This document shows positions 12,790-25,140 of a stretch of DNA of 64,000 nt, one piece after another (the stretch's first letter is position 1; every line of letters begins with the position of its first letter). Source of the DNA: Sapria himalayana (lineage: Eukaryota; Streptophyta; Magnoliopsida; Malpighiales; Rafflesiaceae); the NCBI GenBank assembly GCA_029783825.1, contig JAREIK010000343.1, positions 868,001 through 932,000 of the forward strand, in the 5' to 3' direction. The notes below the pieces were generated by a model. That model ran no database searches. It was given only the letters and a program-made list of their open reading frames with translations, and had not been told where the DNA came from. A program made the translations under genes and the position numbers.

Positions 12790-14481
12790 CTTGATCTTGT
12801 CGACCCCATTAATTTTTCTTTCTTTTTAATTTATCCCGTTGCTGTACGAGAGTCAGCTTAGTGAAATGGCCGTTCATTTTTTAAAATTATCTCATCGATG
12901 GAAGATCACCGCCATTGATTTTTTTTTGTGAAATTTGATTTAATGTTTCCTATTTTAACAAAAAAAACTAAAAAAAAAAAACTCAATTTTTAGGTTTAGA
13001 AAATTATCTTCTTTTGAGAAATTTAATTTCCAAAAACAATTTATATTGTTTTTGGAAATATTTATATGTATTATATGTGTGTGGGTGTGTGTGTGTGTGT
13101 AGTTGTATGTGGTTACATAAACAAACATTTATGTTTATATAAATATGATGATACAAAAAAATTAGTTGGTTATATGCAAAAATATTTATATGTTTAAATG
13201 ATTATATGTTTATATAAACATTTTTTCTTATAATGCTAAATGTAAATACATAAACATTAATATATGTTAATTGTTTATGTAAAGTTTATATAAAATGATA
13301 AATAAACGTTAATATATATGCACATACAAACTTGAGTGTGACATCTCTGCCCTTGCACACCCACAAAAGTGGCCCAGGCACAGACAAACTCATGCCCCAG
13401 CCCTAGCGTTGGTAAAATGGTACTAGAACCAGCCGGCATTAGAATTTAGACCTGATTGGTTAACTCATAGGCCGAAACTAACCTCATTCACAACACAACT
13501 CGAGTCGTGCCCGAGCCATGGCTCCGAATGGGTCAAAACCCAATCTAACCACGTATCCCATATGATTTGAATTCATAATCTCTTTTATACTTATTATGAC
13601 TTTTTTTGTTCATAAATAATATAGGTTCATTACTAATGCTAAACCGGTCCCTTGGTATTAGTTTTCTTTTTTTTTTTTTTTTTTGAAAAATTATTTAAAA
13701 TGTGGCCCATACTAAAATATATATTTTTTCTCCATTCTGATCTAAAAATTATAATGTGCCCCAAAATGTTCTTAAAAAACTGGTCAAAAATGTAAAATAT
13801 TAACACCTTGATCACATTTTATATACAAACACATATACATGAAATATACATATATTTACCTATATATATATAAATGTTTTTAAAAATTTTTATATATAAA
13901 CATATATATATATATAAATACACACACACACATACATATAACCATATATATTGTGTGCGTGTGTAAATATATAATCCTATAAACCATAATAATTAAACTT
14001 AAATAAAAATTTTTCCACACACACATATATATATGCAAATATAAACCTATATACATAACCATTTTGAAAAACTTTTATATATGGACCTAATTATGCTTTC
14101 ATAAACATTTATATATTCAAATATAAACCTACATACATACACGCGTATAACCCAAATATATAACCTTGGACACATACATAATATATCCAACCTTTCTATA
14201 TATATTGTGCATCTAAATCAATATATATATATATATATATATATATTTTAAATTATATATGTACATCTTAAGCTAAATAAATATACATAAACCAAACTTT
14301 AGAAATATATATAAACCAACCTATAAAGTCTCACGCGCGCACACACACACACACACACTTAAATATATACACTTTCATAAAAACATACATAAATGAACCT
14401 AATATAAACACATTTTCAAAAATATTTATAAATACGCACTCACATTTGTGTTTTACAAAACAGTAAAATATTCAAGTATAC

Positions 14482-14518
<37 letters not shown>

Positions 14519-14650
14519 ATATATATACATATATATATACACACATTTGTGTTTTCCAAATCCGAGCAAACATACCTACACACATATTTATGCTGGTGCA
14601 GAATTTTACAAGAGAATTTAGGACGAGAAAAAGGTGAGCCCAGAAACAAA
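12790..14650. repeat. Intergenic microsatellite belt between FANCJ and HMGB
   Basis: FANCJ and the first HMGB gene converge here. The DNA contains (GT)n at about 13079-13101, CA runs at about 13919-13932, 14340-14358 and 14492-14518, an (AT)n run at 14221-14246, and many TATATA stretches. About 13360-13560 looks like a faded GC-rich hAT relic (GGCCCAGGCACAG, CTCGAGTCGTGCCCGAGCC). The far end probably includes the 3' UTR of the HMGB gene, whose stop is at 14913. No further gene is visible. Confidence 0.7.
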
Positions 14651-14912
14651 AAAGGGGCTAGATTTCAACAAAAGTGAACACTGAACTACCCAGCATTAGA
14701 TTGCAATCCAAAATACATAGAAAAACAATCTCCTCCCGCAGCAATTGGCTTTAATTCGCAAGGGAACAAGGGCGCAATAGTTGGGGAACAAGACTCTTTT
14801 GAGTATAAAACAGGAAAGTAGCATGAAAAAGGGATAAGTCCTAATCACTACCATCGAGTGCGATATGAACTCTGCAACACAACATCCAGAGAGTGGTCAC
14901 ACGCTGGCGCTG

Positions 14913-15978
14913 CTAATCGTCTTCCTCACCATCCTGGGTAATTGGCCAGGAAAAAAAGAAAAGATAAAAACATGCGCCATTGTTTTAAAATCAAGTTGGC
15001 TAAATCGAAAACTGCATCTTGCAGGCAAACCTCTTCGCTCCCGTCATCGTCTTCATCGTTCACTTCGGACATAGACTTCTCAGATTCCTCCTCTTTCTTT
15101 CCTGCAACCTGAATTCATAAGGACATCATTTTAAATTGAGCCGTGCTGATTGCCAACCATTGTAACGGTACGTGGAGAAAACAATTTAGCCAGGTGACCT
15201 CTCCTTTATTGAACGCGTTCATCTGCTTGTCGTACTCTTGCTTCCTCTTCTCAGCAATGGTCTCGAAGGGCGCCTTCTCCTGCGATCACTTTTGATGTTA
15301 GGAATCAAATAAACTTGATGGCGTGATGCCGATCATCGAAGAAGGAAAGCAAGAATTGCATACAGATTCGGACATAGATTTCCATTTTTCTCCCCCGGCC
15401 TTGCCAACCTAGGTGGTTTAGAACAGAAGAAAATGCGAATCATGCTAAGCTAGGGTTAAGCAAGGAAAACAACAATTATAATCAACCGCATCGCTCAGAG
15501 CTGCAGGAAAACCCAATTTCGACATACAGCGGCAACCGACTTGTTGTGAGGATTCTCCGCTTTGTACAGTTTCCTATATTCTTCCCTACAACAATTCAAA
15601 AAAAAAAAAAAAAAAAAAGGAAAATCAAGTCAACGCAACATAACGGCATGTTTGTTGACAATCGTTTCACATCGTTCCAATTCAACCTGCAGCTAGAGAG
15701 CGAACATGTAATAAATGCAAAAACTAACGTACATGAAAACGAAGAAAGAGCTGGAAGGCTTCTTCGGCTTGTTCGGATCCTTAGCCGTGGTCTTAGCCTT
15801 CTTCGTTACGCGAGAAGCTTCCTTCTTCGTAGATAGCCTGTTCTCCGCAGAGGAAAATAAGCAGCAGCAGTTGTGAGGGGGCAACAGGCCATTGACGCCC
15901 TGAATTTTACAGATCTGACAGCGGAAAACACACTTACCTCTTGTTCTTGGTTTCCGGTCTTGACTTGCCTGCCTTCAT
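14913..15978 (-). CDS. HMGB: HMGB chromatin protein, complete (7 coding exons, 142 aa)
   Basis: Exons in transcription order: 15938-15978, 15733-15837, 15528-15585, 15364-15408, 15199-15279, 15031-15108 and 14913-14933, all with GT..AG introns; total 142 codons plus TAG. HMGB proteins are small nuclear architectural factors that bend DNA through one HMG box. The N-terminal basic arm starts MKAGKSRPETKNKR. The box runs from about residue 34 to 104, with DPNKPKKPSSSFFVFM, NKSVAAVGKAGGEKWKSMS and EKRKQEYDKQM. The tail is acidic (SMSEVNDEDDDGSEEDGEEDD). Length and layout match Arabidopsis HMGB2/3 (about 140 aa). A leader intron is visible at 15986-16074, ending 7 bases before the start codon. The start is chosen because MKxxKS is the family N-terminus and no upstream in-frame ATG follows the acceptor. 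All expected parts are present, so it is probably functional. Confidence 0.93.
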
Positions 15979-15985
15979 GATTATC

Positions 15986-16074
15986 CTGCAAATTCCAATA
16001 ACAGCTTTCGTTCAGAACAAACAAAATTGGCAAAACCATCAGGAAAATCATACAGATTTTGAATAAATTCATAC
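15986..16074 (-). other. 5'-UTR intron of the first HMGB gene
   Basis: On the minus strand the donor GTATGA follows AGTTTG, and the acceptor TTTGCAG precedes GATAATCATG, giving an 89-bp intron just before the start codon. The upstream GC-richer exon, about 16075-16160 (CTAACCCTAATCCTCCTAG), would be leader sequence. I saw no convincing TATA box upstream. Leader introns are common in plant HMGB genes and often raise expression; that role is inference here. Confidence 0.7.
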
Positions 16075-16199
16075 CAAACTAGGAGGATTAGGGTTAGGGC
16101 TCCAAGGAGTCGCTTAGAGAGCGGGGGGGAGGGGATAATAGGAGCGCGATGGGGAAGAGTGAGCGAGAATCGAAGATATTATGATCGGTGAAATCGAAA

Positions 16200-16716
16200 C
16201 TCAAATTGAAATTCGAATGAAATGCAATTCTGACTTTAGGCGGGACATGAAATTTCAAGTTCCATAATGTGACCGAGAGGGCTGGTAAACTAAAATTTTC
16301 CGTCCGTTGCTTCGGTATCGTCTTAGACCCTTAAACCTCCTGTGGATAAAGCACATAATAAATAAATAAATAAAACACCATTCAACATTTCCTAGAATTT
16401 ACATTCAAATCGGACAATATTTAATTCATTTTTAATTATCGAATAATTATTCTTCGTAGAATCTTTTATTTTTAATTATCGTAAAATATTCATTAAATTT
16501 TATATATTTTCTTTAATTAATAAGATAATTGTCCCAACTCTTTAAATATTATTTTTGATACATGTTAATGTTTTTAATATTATAATATCATTAAATTTAA
16601 ATATATTTTTAAAAATAATAGTATTTTTATGATTATTCATTTAAAAAATAATTGTATTACATATATATATATATATATATATAGTTATATATATTAGTAT
16701 GATGGTATATAACAAA
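16200..16716. other. AT-rich DNA upstream of the first HMGB gene
   Basis: About 500 bp containing the presumed promoter of the minus-strand HMGB gene and AT-rich flank, with a (TA)n run at about 16662-16684. I cannot support a specific promoter element. Confidence 0.4.
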
Positions 16717-16724
16717 TTCAAGAC

Positions 16725-17602
16725 TAGAGGTGTCAAACGGGCCGGGCCGGCCCATCCCGGCACGAGGCACGGCACGGTTTGGCCGTGCCTGGGCCGGCGC
16801 GACACGTTTTTAAACCGTGCCCGGGTTAGGCACGAGCCGTGCCTTGCCTACCCCGGCACGGTATCTTCCCGTGCCGGTTAGATTTCACGCAGGCGGCGGG
16901 CACGCGTGGGCATGACCCGGGCTGCCCCTGCCTCTCTCTCTCTCTCTGTCTCTCTCAGTCTCAGGACTCGAGCAGTCTGGCTCGGCCGCTCTGGTCAGCC
17001 TCTGCCGTGGCCTGTATAGCCAGGCCGGGCCCGCCTATATTTAAACCGTGCCGGGCCGGGCACGGCCCGGAAGCACGATCGTGTAGAGGTGTCAAACGGG
17101 CCGGCCCGCACTGCACGACCCGTTTTTCACGAGCACGATCGTGCTACCGTGCCAGGCACGGCACGGTTTAAAAAAACCGGGCCCGGCACGGCCCGCAGGC
17201 ACGACGGGCCCGGCACGGCCCGCAGGCACGACGGGCCGTGCCGTGCCTCGCCTGGCCCGCTTGGGCAAACCTGTCCTAGCGGTTCGGGAAACGGGGGACC
17301 GCGGGTCGGGTCGAATTCGACCCGACCCTCGGTCTTTTTTTGCGGGAGGGGAAGCATGCAGTCGGATTCACGGGGCTCCCGGCACGGGATAAACCCGTGC
17401 CGGTTTGCCGTGCCGCGGGCCGAACCGTGCCGGGCCAGGCACGGCACGGTTCGTGCCAAAGCCGGGCACGGCACAGGCCCGGGCACGAATTTTTTCCGTG
17501 CCTCGTGTCGGGCCGGGCCGGCACGGCACGGTTGACACCTCTACGATCGTGCCGGTTTAAAACGGGCCTGGCCGTGCCGGGCCAGCCCGTTTGACACCTC
17601 TA
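16725..17602. mobile_element. Outer non-autonomous hAT element, 878 bp including a nested copy
   Basis: The ends are TAGAGGTGTCAAACGGGC (16725) and GCCCGTTTGACACCTCTA (ending 17602), perfect inverted repeats over at least 18 bases. The flanks TTCAAGAC (16717-16724) and ATCAAGAC (17603-17610) agree at 7 of 8 bases, as expected for an ageing 8-bp hAT duplication. The body is extremely GC-rich, full of GGCACGG and GGGCCGG, and includes a CT run at about 16931-16960. A second element of the same family is inserted at 17084. Without it and one TSD copy the outer element would be about 410 bp. It has no transposase. Confidence 0.93.
17084..17543. mobile_element. Inner nested non-autonomous hAT element, 460 bp, perfect TSD CGATCGTG
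   Basis: It starts TAGAGGTGTCAAACGGGCC and ends GGTTGACACCTCTA. The 8 bases before (17076-17083) and after (17544-17551) are both CGATCGTG, a perfect duplication made from sequence inside the outer element. This shows directly that one member of the family jumped into another. Open frames of 80-150 codons here, on both strands, arise from CpG-rich low-complexity sequence and are not genes. Confidence 0.95.
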
Positions 17603-17661
17603 ATCAAGACTCATCATAAATTGGGTATGAACTCCATATTTGCTAATTCATATCAGAATAA

Positions 17662-18060
17662 TAGAGATGTCAACCATGCGTGGTAGCCCGAACATGGTCG
17701 GTCCTGGTGGCATGGCATGGTTCTGTCATGCTTAGCCGACATGACATGGTCTTGAACCGTGCCATCCTGAGGCATGGCTCATGACATCCTAGGCTAGTGC
17801 GAGTCATGCCTCGTGCCTAGCCCATTAGCAGACTCCATCAGCTCGATGACTTGGGATTGGTCATGGTTGAGTCTCGGGTCATGAGTCTAGCTCCATCATA
17901 TGACCGTCCAATGTTGTAGTTTTTATAAAATGGCATAATAAGTTGGATTCAGCTTATGTGGCCTGTCACAATTTGGTGGCTTGCTGCCACGCACATGGTA
18001 TTTTCATGTATTTGGCTCCGACATGGATAGCGACAGGTCGTGCCTATCCTTGCTTAATAT
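17662..18060. mobile_element. Faded hAT-like element of the same family
   Basis: It begins TAGAGATGTCAACCATG, a TIR with a few changes, about 60 bp beyond the younger element. The interior repeats GGCATGGCATGG, CGTGCC and GTCATGCC in place of CACGGCACGG. I could not place the right end with confidence; it fades near TCGTGCCTATCC at about 18040. Confidence 0.5.
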
Positions 18061-18784
18061 TTATTTTAAAAAAATAATTTATCAATAGTATTATAGTAGT
18101 CGTCGGATGTAATCCGATGGCTACTAGCCAGAATTTGATCGCTATCGTGATTCTAACCAATTATTATTACTAAAAAATCAAAAAAAAAAATAAAAAAAAA
18201 TTACATTTTTATTAATTCTCTATAAATAGAAAAAAAAATTGATAATTTTAATTCTGAATTTCTTTTTATTTCTCTCTACCCTCTTTTATACTTCATTCTT
18301 TTGAAATTACAATATTTTATATATTATTTATTTACGTAATTATTGATTTTAAAGACAATGACTTATGATTTATGCTTATGCATATGAGATAGACAGTAGT
18401 GTGGGTATGCATATCTAATTTGCCTCAATGTTAGGATTTAAAATGGTGTAGTTTTTACCTCAAAGAAGTCTGTGGTAATGATTTTTTTTTTGTTATTTAA
18501 TTTTTTCATGAGTTTTATTTTATTTTAGTTTCATAATTTATTTAATAAATATAAATAGTTATTAAAATATCGCATAGAGAATTTAACGATAATAAATATG
18601 AAATTGATGTAGTCAAATTAATAAAAAGTATATAAGCACTTCAAAATAATAAAAAGTAAAAATTATAGGGTATCGATAAAAAATCAGCACAATATATATA
18701 TTATCAAAAGATACATACATGGAAGAGTATGTGTGAGATTGAGCAGCTAAAGAGACATATTGATTAATGTACCAAAAAAATATA

Positions 18785-20188
18785 GCATATTAGATTCTAG
18801 TCAAACCCAACTTAGCCATGTGATTGTTCAAGCTGGATCTAGTCATGCCAAGAATGGCATGGCTTGATTAATGACAGCATCCAGCTCGACATGACCATGC
18901 TGGCCTAGTTTTGGGTAGATTCAGTCCAGGTCATGCCTGGAGGGTGCATGCAGCCTACTGCCGATTCTGACATGGTCGATCGTCAACTAGTCACCAGTTT
19001 ATGATTTTAATTTATAAATAGTAGTATTACAAATTAAAAAATTTAAGTTTATTTATTGACCATTATGAGTTAAAGTTACCATTAGAGTATTATTTCATAA
19101 TTCACACATCACAAATTACAATAAAATAAAATCATTAACACAAATTTTAATAAAGAAAAATAACAAAAAAAAAATTAAATCATCCAATCCAACAGAAAAT
19201 AAAATAACACAAGTACTCAATTAAACATAATAATAAGTCAATCATAATAAAGCTCAATCATAATATCAATCAGTGTAAGTATGCAACTGATCATCATCGC
19301 ATAAGTATTTGATTGTATCACTAGCGATGGGCTCAACATCCTCAAATTCTCACGAGTTATCATCTGCCAGCAACTCATCCACTCTTATTCTAGCATGATA
19401 TTGGATGTCCAATCTCAATTTCTCTTAATCATTCATGCATAATAGTGCTTCAATGATATATGATCACAATATTAATCTCATATCCAAAATAATATTGACT
19501 ACAATAGAAAAAATAGACTTTAATGCTACCCTCGACACTAGAGGAGTCGGTAGATCTCTTATCATCTTAGATAGCATGGAATAGGTAGATTCTTATAATT
19601 TTTATTATAATATATTGAGGTTCTTATTATCATAATATGATAGGATTGAGCAGTAATCGATATCTAAGTATAGAAATAGCTCGCTTCTATTCAACGCTCT
19701 ACCTCAACGTTTCATCCTCGCTAACTGAATGGAGAAGGCATCATCTCAGAATAAGGTATCCATGTTCGTACTTAGAGCCTAGCTACTACTTTCACCATAC
19801 CTAATATCGTAGTATGTAAATAACTTGGTTAACTTTTTATGAATAAACTTTTTGAGTTGGTATTCATGGTTCACACATGAGATACATATGTTAAAATATT
19901 CTCTACCCCTTCCACTTTAGCCCTAGGGTCAATGCATGGAGTCAAACAATAAAGAGGTAGTCGGATATCACATGTGCATATCAAACACATAATTCTAACA
20001 TCATGTATGTGTAATACCAATGGTGTATTGCATCCATTTAGAAATTTCTTCTTTAAACTCATAGACAAACAGAGACTACCAAACTACTATTACCAGCCAT
20101 GTGTCCGAAGATATTTTAGCGAGTTATATCTTTTTTTTAAAGCAAAGGAAACAACCTACATCTCCACTTGTACTACCAGGTTAATAAT

Positions 20189-20223
<35 letters not shown>

Positions 20224-20610
20224 CACGAAATATCTTTCATAATGACTCATCTCTAATGATCCTAACAAGCATATTAATAATTACTCCATTATTAGATACT
20301 TTATTAAATATGATACAAATATTTTATTTTGAATATGATAATTTCTAAAAATTCTCAACATGCACTCATATATAGCAAGACCATCATAAGAATAAAAATT
20401 CTTTGAAAATCCTAAAATATTTTTATTAAGTGCCCATTTAGAATCTACTTAGTGGGCGATGAGACATACAAAAAGTGCATCATCACAACTGATCCAAATA
20501 TTGGACATCACGGATACCATGCCATTATATTATCTAAGTTCATTAGTTATTATTTATTTTTCTAACTTAAAATATTTTAGTATGATGTAATTCATTAATG
20601 TGGACCTAAG
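18785..20610 (-). repeat. Dispersed AT-rich repeat, copy B (reverse), with a faded hAT-like cap
   Basis: Bases 18990-20610, reverse-complemented, align with copy C at 22290-24190. Landmarks: 20440-20470 (GTCTCATCGCCCACT) matches 22440-22460 (GTCTCATTGCCCACT); 19550-19680 matches 23460-23590; 20590-20600 (GTCCACATTAAT) matches 22300-22310. At the low end, 18785-18985 is a CATG-rich segment like the decayed hAT family, as also seen beside copies A and D. An (AT)n run lies at 20192-20222. No intact coding frame. Confidence 0.6.
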
Positions 20611-20616
20611 AATCTT

Positions 20617-21370
20617 TTGATATATAGGCCAAAATTAGGTCTGCATGATACGACAACCCTAAGATCCTTTGAAAATCTAATTAGAAGACCCATCATGGTA
20701 AACAGTTTGTTGATATCTTCACTCCCTAACTCATTGCGGTATATGAAGGGGGTCAACAAAGAAGCTGTATTAGATCTAGCCTCAAAGACTCCATTGCTAA
20801 GTTGGGTTTGGCTAGGATCTAATGTATCATATTTTTTTGGTGCAATTATTATTATATCTTTTTAGGTGCCTAGTCCCATGCACTCCTACATGTATATATA
20901 TTTTTATAATACTTTTATTGTATCGATTCTTCATCGACACCCCTAGCATTTTTATTTTGTATTATGTTAGAGTGGGTCGAACTACAGATATTTTTCTAAT
21001 TTTTTTATTTTTTAGATATTTGAGTTCAAATCTATGTCATGAGAAAAATATGATTTCTACCTCAGACCTTTCCGTAGGGTTATCATTATTAATATTTTCT
21101 TTGTATACATCAATATTAATTTGGTTATCATTAAATTTACATTTAGTCATTTTTAATTCTTTTAGTTTATGTATTATGTTATATCTTACCAACTAAGTAA
21201 AATTTAAAAAAAACTAAATATAAAACAATATAATAGAATACTTGGTTTATGCCTTATGGAGAGAAGAGAAGAGAGGGAAAGAGAGAGAAAGTAGTAGGCT
21301 GCACTCAATAGGTTAGGTATTGAAATTGAAACACAAATAGCGAAAGCAACCAAATCTTTACTCCACGTCC
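20617..21370. other. AT-rich DNA without a supported gene
   Basis: An 82-codon open frame at 20617-20865 and a Phe/Leu-rich frame at 20822-21196 are present. Neither shows a family motif, a start context or splice partners. I treat the stretch as non-coding, possibly a transposon relic. Confidence 0.45.
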
Positions 21371-21433
21371 ACATTCCTTAAATTTTTAAAAATATTCTAG
21401 ATTTAATAATAAAAATTTAACTTTAGAGTTTTG

Positions 21434-21552
21434 AGAGAGAGAGAGAGAGAGAGAACCAAGATTGAGAGGAGGGAGTGAGAGAGAACCAAGATTGAGAGGA
21501 GGGAGTGAGAGAGAGTGAGAGAGAAGAGCGAGAGAAGAGTGAGAGAAGAGTA
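21434..21552. repeat. GA-rich tandem repeats
   Basis: A (GA)n tract is followed by two copies of a 33-bp unit containing CCAAGATTGAGAGGAGGGAG, then GAGAAGAGYGAGA repeats. This is a simple satellite-like block; the minus-strand open frame here (21386-21583) is a product of it. Confidence 0.8.
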
Positions 21553-21774
21553 AGGAGTTGAGAAATTTGAATGAAAAATTCAAATCTCATATTTTATTTA
21601 TATAGATTTTTTTTTAAAAAAATTATTTTTTTAAAATTTTGAATTATTTTAATATATTTAATATGGTAGAAACTCGACATTCATCAAATTTGCTACCTTA
21701 GCCATTGCAATTGAATCCAACTACCTGGATATAATAATAATTTCATATTTTTTTATTGGATTAGTACCCATTAG

Positions 21775-22256
21775 AAGCCTAAGCTTCTGGTCGATCAAGA
21801 AGCTTTGGCTTCGATGGGCATCAGCATGGGCTCGAGCTAAGGGGGCATCCAAGTGCTCCTGGATAATGCCACGTGGATTCGCTCAGCCAATCAAGTGGCA
21901 GACAAATTAAAAAACCCACCACATGTACTAGAAGGGGTGGGATAAGGCAGGTTTTTAATATTTTTTTAAATGACCAGGCAGGGAGGGCACGGTCCAATTG
22001 GACCACCCCCAAAACTCTATTCGAGATCTTAGGTCAAGGGACCCATGCTGCTGGACCATGCCTACAAGCCAAACACCCTGGCCGTGCCTAACCCAGGTTG
22101 AGGCATCGGCACCCCTGGTCCGACACGGAAAGAGCCCTGCCTCGAGTCGACAGACTCGAGTCTAGGCATGGTTCTAGACCATGTCATGCCGGGCCAGGCA
22201 CAGATTAGTCGGTCCATGCTTAATGTCTAGCTTGCCCGGCTCACTTGCCATTTCTA
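21775..22256. mobile_element. Faded GC-rich hAT-like relic
   Basis: GC-rich relative to its flanks, with GGCACGGTCC, GCCGTGCC, CCGGGCCAGGCAC and a right end CACTTGCCATTTCTA that resembles a degraded TIR. It stands immediately before copy C of the dispersed repeat. The left end is unclear. Confidence 0.45.
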
Positions 22257-22289
22257 ATGTGGACCTACTTCTTGCCTATTTATTATAAT

Positions 22290-24190
22290 ATTACCAGGTC
22301 CATTAATAAAAATAACATAATAAAATATTATAAATTAGAAAAATAATTAATAATTAATAAATTTAGTAAATTTAGTGGAGTAGTATACACGATATCATGT
22401 ATATGGACTAGTCATAGTTACGATGATGAATTATTTACATGTCTCATTGCCCACTATATAGACTCTAAATGGAAACATAATATAAAAAATTTTAGGACTA
22501 TCTAATTTATTCCATCTTCATTATGACCCTATCATATATTAGCATATGACATAGATCTTTAGGAAATAAGAAATTCAATATAAAATATTTATATCACTTT
22601 CAAATATATTTTTAATAATGAAATAACTATTAGTATACTTCTTATAACTATTAGAGATGGGCCGTTAGGTAAGATATTTCATGTTAAGTTCCTGTGTCGC
22701 ATAATTAACCTAATAGTATAGGTGGGAATAAAAATTATTTCTCCTGCATTAGAAAAAAATATAAAATTCACTAAAATATCTTATGATAACTAATATACAA
22801 TAGAAGTTTAATAGCTTATGTTTGTCTATGGGGCTTAAAAAAATTCTACCAAATATGACACACTATTAGAATTAATGAATTATATTTACCATTTGTTGGA
22901 GTCATGTGTTGGCTATCAATACATCATATCCGACTACATCAATTGTAAGAATGACAAACTTATTATTATTGATTCAAACTAGGATATATGAATTTTTTTT
23001 ATGACACGATAAAAATATTTTCAACTATGTACACACTCACTACTTACATTGTACTTATGTTCATATGCAATATTAGTAGCATATTTAGCAAGTACAGAGG
23101 TCACCCAACAATATCATAGCTATTGAGATAGAAATCATATATCTAAAATACTGATATTCTATTCCAACTCTATATTATTTGGTTGTCTGTATGGATCATA
23201 GGGTTATGGTGGAAGAGACAGAAAATATTTTGACATATATATATATATATATATATCATTGTGCATATATAAGGTATGCCAACCTTAAAAGTTCATTCAC
23301 AAGAACTTAACTAACTTATTTATATATCATGATATTATGTAGGATAAGTGTAGTCAGGTTTCATCTACAGACATGTAAGTAATATTCAAAGATGATGAAT
23401 TCTTCATTCAATGAGCTATGGGCAAATGATAGGGTGGTCCATCGAATAAGAGTAAGTTGCCTTAGTATTTTGATATCGATTACTACTCAATCCTATCATA
23501 TGATGATAATAAGAATTTGGATATTTTGCTATGGTAAAAATTCTACAAATTCACTTATCCCATGTTATATAATATGACGCATAATCTTTTGACCCCTTTG
23601 GTATTGAGCATAGCATCGAAGTCTGTTTTTTTGTGTGGTAGCGGCAGCCAATATTATTTCAAATAGAAGATTGAGATTGTGACTAGATATCATAGAGACA
23701 CTTGCATGTATAAATGACTGAAAAGATTCTAAATTAGTCATCATGATAAGACACATGAGATGATAACAAATGATGATTTATAAAACATGGAGATCAATGA
23801 TATTTAGGGTACTAGTGATATCTTAAGATGCATTTATTATAACAAATGATGATTTATGATAATGATATACATCTTTATGCTCTGTACCATACTATAAATA
23901 CTAATTAATTATTGATGATTCTTGATTCATATGATAGTGATATTATGCTAATACTTATTTTTATTATTTTTTTTATTTTATTATTAATTATATACTATTG
24001 ATGTATTAGATATTTGATTGTAGTTATTATCATTTTTATTTTTAATATTTTTTTTTTCAATATGATTTATGCATTATTTGTATTATGTTGTTATTCCATT
24101 AAAAATTTATTGAAATTAAATAAAATTTTTAATCTTTTATTTCATCCGAACCAAATAGATCACGTCATAAGTTCCTGAATTTTTCGAGCT
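22290..24190 (+). repeat. Dispersed AT-rich repeat, copy C (most complete)
   Basis: This is the longest copy of a family also present at 1-870 (+), 2690-4210 (-), 18990-20610 (-) and 60060-61080 (+). It includes an (AT)n run at about 23239-23256. No retroviral or transposase motif is visible. The low end meets a faded hAT-like relic at 22256. The high end fades at about 24190, after AAATAAAATTTTTAATC and a segment similar to 2700-2760 reversed. Confidence 0.6.
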
Positions 24191-25140
24191 CTTGAATCTC
24201 CAACAAATATTGTATTACACTGTATTATATTAGTCAATTTATGTTATTTTGTTGCACTGTACTATACAACTTGCATTGTTCTAGAGGAAAGAACTGTCAA
24301 TTTATGCTATAATTATTGACTCATGCATCTCACAAACATGTCCTAGCTTAGTACAAAAAAGACTTTAAGTCGCAAATCTCTACCATATTCACCTAACTTA
24401 GTTATTTTAAAAAGTTGTTCCCTAGTGAAAATGTAGTTGTACGCAAGTGATTAATAAGAGCTTTTGTTCATTTAATGTGGAGTGAGATGACTATCTCCTA
24501 TAACCATCTCAACATCATTCCAATTTAGTTCTTTGCCAACATGCGAAACCTTGTAACTATCTACCTCTCTAGATTTTTCACATTTCAACTTAGTCTCTTG
24601 TAAACATCATATATTTATATTTTTATGCCTTAGGGTATCGATCCACCCTATGCTCTTGTTATTTTATGACAGAATATTATAAAAATATACCATAAACCTA
24701 CTAACTTAGGCTAACTTATTTATCCATTCCTATCTAAAAGATGTGTGGGAACACTTGCTTTTTTTGACACTATGACTGAGCAGCATCACAATGATCATGG
24801 CCAAGTGTCACTATACTCAAACAATGCAGCACATTGCTTAATGTGGATGATTTCATAACATTAGCTCATTTCAATAATTTAAGATTCATAGTAAATTGGT
24901 GATGAGTTTATTAAGACATGTTGTGCACCTCACATCGCCCTCTTCATTTATTTGGGCTTGAGACTAGCAATGCAAGCATAACTCATATAAGTAGGACTAA
25001 AGCATATATAGTAGCCTCCCGCTTGAGTATGCACCCATTTAAGTATGCATCCTGATTAAGTACACAGCGCACTATTTTCTAGAAAATTTAGGGTTCCAGA
25101 TTTATGAGTCATGAATTGTCATTTGGCATAAGTTTTATGC
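24191..25140. other. Decayed retroelement-like sequence, class not assigned
   Basis: More balanced composition than the flanks, with no open frame of note. Phrases such as GGGCTTGAGACTAGCAATGCAAGCA near 24955-24980 have the look of non-coding LTR-retrotransposon sequence, but I found no catalytic motif and no LTR pair. Confidence 0.35.

Noticed and set aside
12504..12809. 101-codon minus-strand frame
   Set aside because: Antisense to the last FANCJ exons; no motif.
13880..14649. Minus-strand frames of 60-69 codons rich in Tyr, Ile, Cys and Val
   Set aside because: They translate TATATA and CACACA microsatellites.
17089..17594. Overlapping open frames of 80-148 codons on both strands
   Set aside because: They lie wholly inside two nested hAT elements made of CACGG/GGGCC repeats. 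Such CpG-rich sequence has few stops in any frame; products are Arg/Pro/Gly-rich without domains.
20617..21196. Open frames of 82 and 124 codons
   Set aside because: No recognised domain, AT-driven Phe/Leu/Ile composition, no splice signals tying them to a gene.
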